Below, in pieces: positions 1-6,378 of a stretch of DNA of 9,558 nucleotides (its first letter is position 1; each line of letters starts with the position of its first letter). This DNA is from Acidobacteriota bacterium (GTDB lineage Bacteria > Acidobacteriota > Vicinamibacteria > Vicinamibacterales > UBA8438). The notes below the pieces were generated by a model. That model was not told the origin of the DNA and searched no databases. It worked only from the letters and a program-made list of their open reading frames with translations. The DNA lies in contig WTGR01000344.1 in NCBI GenBank assembly GCA_011523485.1, forward strand, positions 1 to 9,558. Reading direction: 5' to 3'. The translations under genes were made by a program, and so were the position numbers.

Positions 1-946
1 TCGGCAGGTAGACGTAGCCGAGCTCCGGGTCCGCCGCGATGTTGCCCCAGACGTTGGTGTTGCCCGAGTAGCGCCACGCCTCGTTCAGCCACGTGTCGGA
101 TCCGAATTCGTCGGCGCTCTGCGGCACGGTGTGGAAGTCCCACTTGTGCCGGCCCGTCCGCGCGTCGTAGGCGCGGGCGAAGCCCGGCGCGTTCTCCCTC
201 CGGAGCAGGTAGTCGTGCACCGACGAGCCGACGATGATCGTATCGCCGACCACGAGCGGCGGCGAGCGAGACGGCGGCGGCAGGCGGCTCGGGTTCTCGC
301 GCGCCCTCGGGACCCCCTCCTCCAGGCTCACCCGCCCGTTGTCGCCGAAGTCCGTCGCCGGTAACCCGGTCCGCGCGTCGACCGCCGTCAGGTAGCCGTC
401 GCCGGTGCCCCAGATGATGCGCGCCGTGTCGCCGTCCTCGTCCTCCCAATAGGCCACACCGCGGTGGTTCCAGGGAGACGGCAGCGGCGGGCTGCCGGAC
501 TGGTAGACCCGCGGGTTGTGGACCCAGAGCGTCTCCCCCGTTCGGGCGTCGATCGCGGCCGCCTGGTACAGCGGCGTGGCCAGGTACAGCACGCCGTCCA
601 CCATCAGCGGGGTCGCCGACAGGCGGGCGATGCCCGGCCGCGTCACCCAGAGGTCTGGGTTCTCGGCTTCCAGTTGCGCGAAGACGGTCTCGGCGGCAAC
701 GAGCGAGATGCCGTTCTCGTCTTCGATCGGCAGATGGGAATCGGCGGTGCGCCAGCGCCACGCCAACTCCAGGTCGCCGAAGTTGTCGCCGTCGATCTGG
801 TCCAGCGGCGAGTACTTCGTGCCCCACGCGTCCGCCGCGTAGGAGTGCCACTCGCCGCCGGTCGCGCCCTGCTGGGCGTATGTCGCGACCGCAGCCAGCC
901 AAGCGACGAAGAGTGCTTGCGCCAGCAACGACGTGTTGTGCCTCAT
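1..946 (-). CDS. PQQ-dependent dehydrogenase, exported, 5' part only (mGDH-like)
   Basis: This gene starts at ATG 946-944 and runs off the left edge, so only the first 315 residues are visible. The N-terminus is a Sec signal peptide: a hydrophobic core at about residues 7-21, with likely cleavage after A24 in ATYA-QQ. The mature part opens with WHSYAADAWGTKYSPLDQI (33-51), the usual entry motif of quinoprotein dehydrogenases. It then carries beta-propeller blade motifs of the form AxDxxTGxxxW: AIDARTGETLW (131-141), AVDARTG (188-194) and AYDARTGRHKWDF (259-271). HRGVAYW (161-167), SPPLVVGDTIIVGSSVHDY (228-246) and YSGNTNVWG (293-301) resemble the membrane glucose dehydrogenase/PQQ-dehydrogenase branch. 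Such enzymes oxidise sugars or alcohols in the periplasm using PQQ and pass electrons to the respiratory chain. The substrate cannot be deduced here, and the active-site aspartate expected in the second half lies outside the window. Its start is 46 bases downstream of the brnA stop, with only a weak GGAG-like ribosome site. Confidence 0.9.
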   Translation of the reverse strand, partial: MRHNTSLLAQALFVAWLAAVATYAQQGATGGEWHSYAADAWGTKYSPLDQIDGDNFGDLELAWRWRTADSHLPIEDENGISLVAAETVFAQLEAENPDLWVTRPGIARLSATPLMVDGVLYLATPLYQAAAIDARTGETLWVHNPRVYQSGSPPLPSPWNHRGVAYWEDEDGDTARIIWGTGDGYLTAVDARTGLPATDFGDNGRVSLEEGVPRARENPSRLPPPSRSPPLVVGDTIIVGSSVHDYLLRRENAPGFARAYDARTGRHKWDFHTVPQSADEFGSDTWLNEAWRYSGNTNVWGNIAADPELGYVYLP

Positions 947-992
947 TCGACTCGCGCTCCGTGCGCCAGGACTGCCTTCGGCGTACCCGCTC

Positions 993-1304
993 TCACCGCC
1001 GCGCACCACGATGCGAGGGCAGCGTGTCCGCCAGACGCAACTTGATGAATGCCTGGCGCGTCACCCCCAGTCGTCGAGCCTCCCGGTCGATCTCACCGAG
1101 CAAGTCGACTGGGAACTCCACGTTGACGCGCCGGGTCTCGCGGCCGGGCCGTCGCGCGCTGTCGAGATCCAGGTGGGGCGTCATGTCGGCGCCAGAGTCG
1201 TGAAGCTCATCCAATCGAGCCGCGCTCGACTTCTCAGCGACCGAGGTACCTTGCCCTCTCTTCCCGCCGCGCCCGTCTGACCGAGATGATGCGGATTCGT
1301 TCAT
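993..1304 (-). CDS. brnA: BrnA-family antitoxin (type II toxin-antitoxin, RHH/CopG-like)
   Basis: This encodes 103 residues from the ATG at 1304-1302. The C-terminal half is a ribbon-helix-helix DNA-binding domain: strand RRVNVEF (58-64), helix 1 at about 65-78, and the turn and second helix LGVTRQAFIKLRLADTL (79-95). It is preceded by DMTPHLDLDSARRPG (40-54), the BrnA signature expected to contact the toxin. BrnA family proteins neutralise the RNase BrnT and repress their own promoter. The same frame stays open upstream to 1391, but that extension only overlaps the toxin gene in another frame and looks nothing like BrnA. The 1304 start gives normal BrnA length. The start codon lies inside the 3' part of brnT and has no clear Shine-Dalgarno sequence, so translation probably depends on ribosomes arriving from brnT. 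The antitoxin frame looks intact although its toxin partner is frameshifted. The N-terminal 25 residues are low-complexity and charged. Confidence 0.86.
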   Translation of the reverse strand: MNESASSRSDGRGGKRGQGTSVAEKSSAARLDELHDSGADMTPHLDLDSARRPGRETRRVNVEFPVDLLGEIDREARRLGVTRQAFIKLRLADTLPSHRGARR

Positions 1305-1498
1305 GGCGATAGGTGATAAAGGCCGACCATACCGTACGTCCGACTGCGCCGACGACCTGCCAGCGCGGCTCGTCCGTGCTCCTGGCTGCAACCTCCATCC
1401 GATCCGGATCGTGCCAGATGTCTTGCGCGTCGACGAAGTCGATCCCGTGCTTGCTCCGGGTTGGCGGAAGACTTACGGTGGTCGAACTCGAAAGTCAT
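1234..1498 (-). pseudogene. brnT: BrnT-family ribonuclease toxin, disrupted by a 1-base frameshift
   Basis: The ATG at 1498-1496 starts MTFEFDHRKSSANPE, the standard BrnT N-terminus. The expected continuation KHGIDFVDAQDIWHD is found only in the +1 frame, from 1452 to the TGA at 1236-1234. Removing one base (the G at 1453, read as an extra C after the GAG codon) restores a full BrnT of 88 residues. It includes EPRWQVVGAVGRTVWSAFIT and RIRIISVRRARREE, both typical of the family. Without correction, the starting frame gives a 65-residue product whose TGA (1303-1301) overlaps the brnA ATG as ATGA. The second frame has no ATG, GTG or TTG between its upstream stop at 1497 and the join, so no alternative start rescues it. 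BrnT is a RelE-like ribosome-independent RNase. This copy is probably inactive unless the extra base is a sequencing error or is bypassed by +1 frameshifting. An intact form would overlap brnA by 71 bases. Confidence 0.85.
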
Positions 1499-1514
1499 CC
1501 GGCATATCCGGCAT
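1497..1514. repeat. 9-bp perfect tandem repeat touching the brnT start
   Basis: ATCCGGCAT occurs twice head to tail (1497-1505 and 1506-1514). The left copy overlaps two bases of the brnT start codon. In a short upstream region this could be an operator for the RHH antitoxin, since RHH repressors often bind short repeated half-sites. No binding evidence is available, and a chance duplication is possible. Confidence 0.5.
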
Positions 1515-1526
1515 GCGCCGTCAGCC

Positions 1527-1535
1527 TGACGTCAA
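1527..1535 (-). promoter_or_regulatory. Candidate brnTA -35 element overlapping a TGACGTCA palindrome
   Basis: On the minus strand TTGACG (1535-1530) matches a sigma70 -35 box in five of six positions. It overlaps the perfect 8-base palindrome TGACGTCA (1527-1534). No good -10 box lies at the standard 16-18 base spacing. The nearest AT-containing hexamers are 21-23 bases further on, within the tandem repeat. It lies just beyond the stop of the CMD gene (TAG at 1540-1538), so brnTA could have its own promoter here or be read through from the CMD gene. Confidence 0.3.
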
Positions 1536-1537
1536 CG

Positions 1538-2338
1538 CTACTTGAGATTCGCGAACTCCACGTCGCGGGCCCGGAACGCCGCGGTCAGCAGGCGCCCGGC
1601 GTTCACGGCGGCCGGCCAGCCGGCGTAGAACGTCACGTGCAGGACCACCTCGGACAGCTCCTGCGGGGTGACGCCGTTCTGGTCCAGGGCGCGATCGATG
1701 TGCAGCCGCAACTCGTTGGTGACGTAGAGCGCCTGGTTCACCGCCACCGTGACGAGGCTGCGGTCCCGCTTCGACAGCGTCGGCCGCTCCCAGATGTCGC
1801 CGTAGAGCAGGCTGTTCCGCAACGCCCCGAGCCGCGGCACCGCCGCGTACGCGTCGCTCAGGCCGCCGGGGGTCGTCACCGCTTCCTCGAGATCGGGGGC
1901 GCGCGGCAGGTCGCCCAGGGCCAGCCCCCGCGCCTCGAACGCCTCGGCCGCCGTCAGGGACGCCTGCACCCCGGTCGGCCAACCGGCGTAGAAGGTGACG
2001 TGCAGGATGATCTCGGAGATCTCCTCCGGCGTCAGCCCGTTGTCGAGGCCGCGCGGGATGTGGATCGCCAGCTCCTCGCGGGCCAGGGCCTGCAGGACGG
2101 CGATGGTGATCAGGCTGCGATCCCGCTTCGACAGGTAGGGACGCTCCCAGACCTCGCCGTAGACCAGGGTGTTTCGCAGCTCACGCAGATAGGGCGAACC
2201 GGCGTACAGGTCGGGCGCCGGCAGCGCGGGTACGTCGGCCTGTTGCGCCGCCGCGGGCGCCGCGCCGGCGGACGGCAATCCGCAGGTCGCCGCGACCGCG
2301 ACCAACGCTGCGACCTGAACCAGCCGTGATCTCTTCAT
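1538..2338 (-). CDS. Exported carboxymuconolactone decarboxylase-like protein with two CMD domains
   Basis: This encodes 266 residues from the ATG at 2338. A GAGGAG ribosome site (2347-2352) lies 8 bases upstream. The N-terminus is a signal peptide, with a hydrophobic stretch at about 6-30 and likely cleavage near AAA-QQ (residue 32). Two CMD domains (PF02627 type) follow, at about 43-137 and 163-257. Each has LSKRDRSL(I/V)T (69-78, 189-198), an E-x3-H pair (E89/H93, E209/H213) and HVTFYAGWP (113-121, 234-242). The domains share so many residues that they probably arose by internal duplication. The fold matches 4-carboxymuconolactone decarboxylase (PcaC), whose reaction belongs to protocatechuate breakdown. 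There is no CxxC motif of the AhpD peroxidase branch, so a redox role like AhpD is unlikely. PcaC is normally cytosolic and single-domain, so the exported, fused form suggests a different lactone or aromatic substrate. The 39-base gap to brnT and the 130-base gap upstream leave its operon membership open. Confidence 0.92.
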   Translation of the reverse strand: MKRSRLVQVAALVAVAATCGLPSAGAAPAAAQQADVPALPAPDLYAGSPYLRELRNTLVYGEVWERPYLSKRDRSLITIAVLQALAREELAIHIPRGLDNGLTPEEISEIILHVTFYAGWPTGVQASLTAAEAFEARGLALGDLPRAPDLEEAVTTPGGLSDAYAAVPRLGALRNSLLYGDIWERPTLSKRDRSLVTVAVNQALYVTNELRLHIDRALDQNGVTPQELSEVVLHVTFYAGWPAAVNAGRLLTAAFRARDVEFANLK

Positions 2339-2468
2339 GGTTCGTACTCCTCAAAACGGTGCCCGGATTCTCTCAACCGTCGAGCGGCTTCCTCCGCGAC
2401 CGCTCGGTTCCCGGACGCAATGGTACCCCGGTCGAAGCGAATCGTACGGAGTCGAAGGGACTGCGCCG
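2339..2468. other. Intergenic leader of the exported CMD gene
   Basis: These 130 bases separate the small membrane-protein gene from the CMD gene. The strong GAGGAG ribosome site at 2347-2352 is the only clear element. A GGTACCATT stretch (minus strand, near 2425) could hold a weak -10 box, but no matching -35 was found. There is no convincing terminator hairpin with a T-tract after the upstream gene, so read-through is possible. Confidence 0.4.
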
Positions 2469-2705
2469 CTACGGGAGAATCCGGAGCAGGGCCACGGTCA
2501 ACGTCACGATTCCAAGACCCTGAAGCCACAGTGCGCGATAGATGTCGGCCTTGAACTCGGCTATCTCCTGCCGCACACGTTCGATGTCGATGCGGGTGGC
2601 GACGTCGTGCGCCAGCGGGATCGCACCTGCCGCCGCCTTGGCGGTGGAGTCGGCGACTCCCGCCGCGCGGAACGCTTCGTAGACTTCGGCCACGAGATGA
2701 CTCAC
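2469..2705 (-). CDS. Small coiled-coil protein with C-terminal membrane anchor (CCDC90/DUF1640-like)
   Basis: This encodes 78 residues, read from a GTG start at 2705-2703. The order is an N-terminal amphipathic region (AEVYEAFRAAG, 6-16), an alanine-rich helix (20-33), a charged heptad-like segment (ATRIDIERVRQEIAEFKADI, 36-55) and one transmembrane helix at about 58-76 (ALWLQGLGIVTLTVALLRIL). It ends RILP. This is the layout of bacterial CCDC90/DUF1640-like small proteins, whose molecular role is unknown. They are thought to be inner-membrane coiled-coil proteins with the C-terminus embedded. Ribosome binding is weak (AGGGCAG-like). A TATACT box 48 bases upstream suggests its own promoter. 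It sits 78 bases downstream of the metalloprotease stop. The assignment rests on architecture and general resemblance, not a unique motif. Confidence 0.62.
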   Translation of the reverse strand: MSHLVAEVYEAFRAAGVADSTAKAAAGAIPLAHDVATRIDIERVRQEIAEFKADIYRALWLQGLGIVTLTVALLRILP

Positions 2706-2752
2706 GACTGCCCTGCCCTTCCTGGCGGGGGGTTCGGAAGAGAGACACTTCC

Positions 2753-2758
2753 AGTATA
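2753..2758 (-). promoter_or_regulatory. Candidate -10 box (TATACT) for the small membrane-protein gene
   Basis: On the minus strand TATACT (2758-2753) matches five of six positions of TATAAT and stands out in a GC-rich gap. Transcription would start near 2746, giving a leader of about 40 bases. The -35 region 17 bases upstream (CCCAAC) is poor, so a standard sigma70 promoter is only a suggestion. Confidence 0.35.
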
Positions 2759-2783
2759 CGGGATCGCCGCGAAGGGTTGGGCA

Positions 2784-5288
2784 TCAGAATCCCGGCCGCC
2801 ATTCCCAGGCGCAAACCTGGCTCGACCCGCGCAGCCAGTCCAGCGCCGGGGTGCCGATCGGGCTGCCCGGAGGCGCGACAGGCATGGGCGCGGCCGGACT
2901 CGGAACGGGACCGCCCGGTCGCTCGATGAAGCGCTCGATCTCGCGCCGCAGCAATCGATTGTGGGTATCGGTCGGGAACCGCCCGGAGTCGAGCGCGGGG
3001 ATGCGCTCCAACGCTTCCGTGGCGTGCGCGCGCACCTCCGACATGGGAGCGCCCTCGGCGAGCCCCATCAGCCGCTCGACGACGACCCGCTGCACCGCCC
3101 GCCGGACCGCGCGCGCGTATGCGGATTCGGCCGGCCCGTCGAAGACACCCTCCACCAGCGCTTCCAGTACCTCCTCCAGGTCCGGCAAGGCGTCGTCGAG
3201 CATGGCCTGCTCGACCAGGCGGGCGGCCCGGGACGGGACGAGCATCCGCGAGACGGTCAGGTCCGCCGCGACGATTGCCGGCGTCAGGGCATCGAACGCC
3301 GGGCCGGTGCGGCGGGGGAACAGCTCCCGGTGCAGGCCGTGTCCCGGCGGCCGCGGCGGGATCGAGCGCAGCACGCTTTCCGGCAGCGTCAACTCCGCCG
3401 GGTCGAGCGTCCGCAGCAATGCGGCCAGCGCCGCGCGCTGCCGGTCACCCGGAACCGGCGTCACCGGCACGCGGCCGTCGCCCCGCATCGCGTAGACATA
3501 GTCCATGCCGCCGAGCGCGGACGCCGCGGCGTCTATCTGGTAACGGTGGTGAAGGTAGAGCGGCACCAGCGCTTCCTCCAGCGTCGCCAGCGGGCGTCCG
3601 GCGGGAATCGCGCTCTCGCCGAAGCGGTCGAGGGCGACGCGGCGCACTTGCAGCATCCGCTCCAGCTCGCGGGCGGGGTCGGCGCCGTTGGCCCACAGGT
3701 GGACCCGCGGGTGCGCGGCGGCATCCTGGTTCGTCAGGTAGCGCAGGTCCTCGTCCCACGCCTCGTCGAGCACCCGCTGCAGCGCGGCCGCCGTGTCGGT
3801 CCCGTCCGGATAGTCCTGGTAGCCATAGGCGATGGCCACTTCGTCCCATTCCCCGATGCCGACGTCGTAGGCGTCCGACAGGTCGATCTGCGCGTCCGGT
3901 CCCAGCGTCACGAGCGGGTGCGGGTAGTCCATGACCGAGATCCGCCCCTGACTGCTCGCATAGTAGTTGTGGCCGAGCCCCAGGGTGTGCCCTACCTCGT
4001 GCGCGGACAACTGGCGGATCCGCGCCAGCGCCAGATCCGCCAGCTCGGGCACTTCCTCGTCACCGCGGAGATAGGGCGAGAGCAGTCCCTCGGCGATCAG
4101 GTAGTCCTGCCGGACGCGCAGGGAACCGAGCGTGACGTGTCCCTTGATGATCTCGCCCGTGCGCGGATCGGTCACCGAGCTGCCGTAGCTCCAGCCCCGC
4201 GTGGAGCGGTGCACCCACTGGATGACGTTGTAGCGCACGTCTAGCGGATCGGCCCCCTCCGGCATCAGCTCCACGCGGAAGGCGTCCCGGTACCCGGCCG
4301 CCTCGAACGCCTGGTTCCACCAGCGTGCGCCGTCCAGCAGCGCCGAGCGGATCGGCTCCGGCGTGCCCCGATCCAGGTAGTAGACGATGGGCTCGACCGC
4401 CTCGCTGGTCTCCGCGCCCGGGTCGCGCTTCTCCAGGCGATGCCGGCGCAGGTAGCGCCGGGTCAGCGGCTCGCCGAGCGGGGCCGCGTAGTCGACGTAG
4501 GAAACCGCGCCGTACCCGGCGCGCGGATCGTAGGCCCGCGGCGTGTAGCCATCATCGGGGAGCGCGATGAAGGACTGCCGCTGCCGCACCGTCACCGCTT
4601 CCGCGCTGGGAGTCACCGCGTCGATCGAGCCGCGTCCGAAGCCGGGTCCGTCCCCGCGGCTCTCGCGCGCGAACGTGAGCGTGGCCTCCATCTCGGTGTT
4701 CTCCGGAAACGCCATCGTCCGGGCGAGGTGGACGGCGCTGCGCCGGCCGTCGAGCCGGTACGCGCCGGGCAGGCGATCCGCGACGCCGTGGACGTCCCGC
4801 AGCAGGAACGGCGTGGCGTCGACGAGGAAACGATCGTCGGTGCGCGCGGCGGCCGTGAACCCGAACAGAATCGAGGTGGCGAAGGCGTCCTCCACCGCCC
4901 GCCGTTCGTCCGGATTCGAAGTGGTTGCGCGGTAGGCGTAGTTCGGCTGGACCATCAGGATCTTGCGGCCGACCCGCTCGAACCGCACGATGCGCGTGCC
5001 GCCGAGCTGCCCGCGGTCCAGACCGATATCGTTCGATCCCACCCCGGCGGCGAGCGCGTTGACGTAGAGCACCTCGACGCCGAGGCGCCCGATCTCGAGC
5101 CAGAGCGTCCCCGCGTCGTCGTCCCAGTAGAGCGGGAAGAAGCCGTCGAGCCGCTCGAACCCGGCCGTGCGCGACTCGATCGCCGGCAAGCCGCCGTCCT
5201 CCTGCGCGCCGGCGGCGGCCGGCGCACCGAGCGCGGCCGAGATTGCGATTGCCGTTGCCGCCCGCAGCGTGTAGCTGGCCCTGATCAT
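2784..5288 (-). CDS. Exported zinc-dependent metalloprotease (DUF5117/DUF4953 type, metzincin-like)
   Basis: This encodes 834 residues from the ATG at 5288-5286. The start is chosen because AGGAGA (5295-5300) lies six bases upstream and a signal peptide follows at once (core 10-26, cleavage after A28 in AGA-QE). The frame stays open to 5333, but that prefix is basic and lacks a ribosome site. The N-terminal half carries GFFPLYWDD and LYVNALAAGVGSNDIGLD, hallmarks of the DUF5117 region of these proteases. The catalytic zinc motif is HEVGHTLGLGH (430-440), with H430, H434 and H440 as ligands and E431 as general base. SVMDYP (451-456) supplies the Met-turn, M453, of metzincins. The C-terminal part matches the DUF4953-type region. 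The final residues after PPGSPIG form a short extra tail that may not be conserved. It probably cleaves peptides or proteins in the periplasm or outside the cell. It is the last large gene after three tandem paralogues on the same strand, 109 bases downstream of the nearest. Confidence 0.93.
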   Translation of the reverse strand: MIRASYTLRAATAIAISAALGAPAAAGAQEDGGLPAIESRTAGFERLDGFFPLYWDDDAGTLWLEIGRLGVEVLYVNALAAGVGSNDIGLDRGQLGGTRIVRFERVGRKILMVQPNYAYRATTSNPDERRAVEDAFATSILFGFTAAARTDDRFLVDATPFLLRDVHGVADRLPGAYRLDGRRSAVHLARTMAFPENTEMEATLTFARESRGDGPGFGRGSIDAVTPSAEAVTVRQRQSFIALPDDGYTPRAYDPRAGYGAVSYVDYAAPLGEPLTRRYLRRHRLEKRDPGAETSEAVEPIVYYLDRGTPEPIRSALLDGARWWNQAFEAAGYRDAFRVELMPEGADPLDVRYNVIQWVHRSTRGWSYGSSVTDPRTGEIIKGHVTLGSLRVRQDYLIAEGLLSPYLRGDEEVPELADLALARIRQLSAHEVGHTLGLGHNYYASSQGRISVMDYPHPLVTLGPDAQIDLSDAYDVGIGEWDEVAIAYGYQDYPDGTDTAAALQRVLDEAWDEDLRYLTNQDAAAHPRVHLWANGADPARELERMLQVRRVALDRFGESAIPAGRPLATLEEALVPLYLHHRYQIDAAASALGGMDYVYAMRGDGRVPVTPVPGDRQRAALAALLRTLDPAELTLPESVLRSIPPRPPGHGLHRELFPRRTGPAFDALTPAIVAADLTVSRMLVPSRAARLVEQAMLDDALPDLEEVLEALVEGVFDGPAESAYARAVRRAVQRVVVERLMGLAEGAPMSEVRAHATEALERIPALDSGRFPTDTHNRLLRREIERFIERPGGPVPSPAAPMPVAPPGSPIGTPALDWLRGSSQVCAWEWRPGF

Positions 5289-5294
5289 CCGCTC

Positions 5295-5300
5295 TCTCCT
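5295..5300 (-). promoter_or_regulatory. Ribosome binding site deciding the metalloprotease start
   Basis: AGGAGA on the minus strand is six bases before the ATG at 5288. This supports that start over the longer open frame beginning at 5333, which has no such site and would put 15 basic residues ahead of the signal peptide. Confidence 0.8.
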
Positions 5301-5323
5301 TCGGCGAGTCCGCTTCCGCGCGC

Positions 5324-5332
5324 AGAGTAGCA
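5324..5332 (-). promoter_or_regulatory. Candidate extended -10 element for the metalloprotease gene
   Basis: TGCTACTCT on the minus strand fits the extended -10 pattern (TGn followed by a TATAAT-like TACTCT). It is 35 bases before the metalloprotease start. No recognisable -35 hexamer is present at 17 bases. This would give the protease gene its own promoter in addition to any read-through from the paralogues. Confidence 0.25.
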
Positions 5333-5397
5333 CGCAGTCGAAGCGCCCGCGGACCGACGCGGCGCGGGAGACGCGGTGGCAACGGCGGGCCGGTCGG

Positions 5398-6321
5398 TCA
5401 GTTGCGGAACGGCTCGGACTCGTCGACCACCACGCGGAAGCGGCGGTAGCGACTGTAGGTGGCCACGCCTTCGACCTCCGAGCCGCTCTCCAGATTGAGG
5501 TAGCGCTCGCGCATCTCCACCGGTGCGGGGTGCTCCAGCTCGGCGGGCATCCCGTAGCGGACCGCGACGAGCGATTCGACGTCGTTGCCGTCGAGAACCA
5601 GCTCGCTGGCCAGCACGCGGCCGCTCGCGGCCTCGATCCAGAAGTGGCCTCGCGCGGGCACGTTCTCGCGATCGCCCCCGCGGACCACGGTGGTCGGCGC
5701 CGTCTCCCGGTAGGCGACGACCCACACGCCGGCGCTCTCCGGCAGGTCGACGCCCAGGCCCGGGGGTCGGTCCGCTACGCGTTCGAACGCGAACCGCCGC
5801 TTGTACGACTCGCGCAGAAAGAGGAGCGCGAAGGTCGGCGTGTTGGTGGTGCGCCGGACGTCGCCGACGTTGTAGCGCGAACTCTCCGCCAGAATCCCCC
5901 GCACCCGGTCGTCGAGCGACGCCCCCGTGTCGAGAAACAGCTCGGCCAGCCGATCGTCGCGATCCCGGACCCGGCTGCCGTTGGCTTCGAAGACGTCCCG
6001 GAAGCCGAAGTGCCGGCGGGCGCCTTCCGGCTGGACCAGCAGATAATCCGAACGCAGCGTAGCGCGTTGGACGGCGTCGTTCCCGCGCCGCTGGAAGACG
6101 CCGGACTGCGTGGCCCGCTGCTCGTACCGCTCCTCCATCACGACGCCCGAAAGCTGCGCGTGAAGCTGCTCGACGTAGTGGGTCGCACGGACGAGCACGA
6201 GCCAGAGCGACGGCTCCTGCGCCAGACCCGGCAGCGCCGGGGCGAGGGTCAACGCCAACAACGGAATCAAGGTCCGAATCCCGGCGGGCGCCGCGCTGCC
6301 CCTGGCGGCCTTGTGGTCCAT
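5398..6321 (-). CDS. Exported protein of unknown function, tandem paralogue 1
   Basis: This encodes 307 residues from the ATG at 6321-6319. The start is set by GGAGG (6327-6331) five bases upstream. An in-frame GTG at 6345 lacks a ribosome site. A signal peptide (hydrophobic 18-33) ends at GLA-QEPSL (cleavage near residue 34). I recognise no catalytic motif and no named domain. The mature part has conserved blocks shared with the next two genes: GVVMEERYEQR (59-69), RSDYLLVQPEG (90-100), GFRDVFEANG (106-115), VRDRDDRLAELFLD (118-131), SRYNVGDVRRTTNTPTFALL (148-167), WVVAYRET (200-207) and PVEMRERYLN (267-276). It ends VEGVATYSRYRRFRV...ESEPFRN. Alternating hydrophobic strands and aromatic-rich short motifs suggest a mostly beta-sheet fold, possibly LolA/LolB-like lipid-binding, but this is inference only. 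No cysteine and no lipobox are present, so it is probably a soluble periplasmic or secreted protein. Confidence 0.88.
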   Translation of the reverse strand: MDHKAARGSAAPAGIRTLIPLLALTLAPALPGLAQEPSLWLVLVRATHYVEQLHAQLSGVVMEERYEQRATQSGVFQRRGNDAVQRATLRSDYLLVQPEGARRHFGFRDVFEANGSRVRDRDDRLAELFLDTGASLDDRVRGILAESSRYNVGDVRRTTNTPTFALLFLRESYKRRFAFERVADRPPGLGVDLPESAGVWVVAYRETAPTTVVRGGDRENVPARGHFWIEAASGRVLASELVLDGNDVESLVAVRYGMPAELEHPAPVEMRERYLNLESGSEVEGVATYSRYRRFRVVVDESEPFRN

Positions 6322-6326
6322 GTTCG

Positions 6327-6331
6327 CCTCC
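6327..6331 (-). promoter_or_regulatory. Ribosome binding site deciding the paralogue 1 start
   Basis: GGAGG on the minus strand is five bases before the ATG at 6321. This favours that codon over the GTG at 6345, which is preceded by CCACTCCT and has no purine-rich site. Confidence 0.8.
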
Positions 6332-6378
6332 GTCCCGCCTGTCACAGGAGTGGCCCGGACGACGGCCCGCGCGCTCGA

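Noticed and set aside
1305..1391. Upstream in-frame extension of brnA to 1391
   Set aside because: The added 29 residues overlap brnT in another frame and do not resemble any BrnA. The ATG at 1304 gives the expected family length.
1313..2329. 338-codon plus-strand open frame opposite the CMD gene and brnT
   Set aside because: It is antisense to a clear two-domain CMD gene, and its repeated look only mirrors the duplicated CMD domains.
2335..2466. Minus-strand stretch reading RTIRFDRGTI... and ending in an ATGA overlap with the CMD start
   Set aside because: RFDRGT recalls the start of XPB-like helicases, but there is no start codon, the frame is short and nothing else supports a gene remnant.
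2337..4244. 635-codon plus-strand open frame opposite the metalloprotease
   Set aside because: It is a shadow of the metalloprotease gene on the other strand, with no ribosome site or recognisable domain.
5340..5397. GC inverted repeats (CCCGCG/CGCGGG and ACCGAC/GTCGGT) after paralogue 1
   Set aside because: Stems are short with long loops and no T-tract, so neither a terminator nor an operator can be supported.
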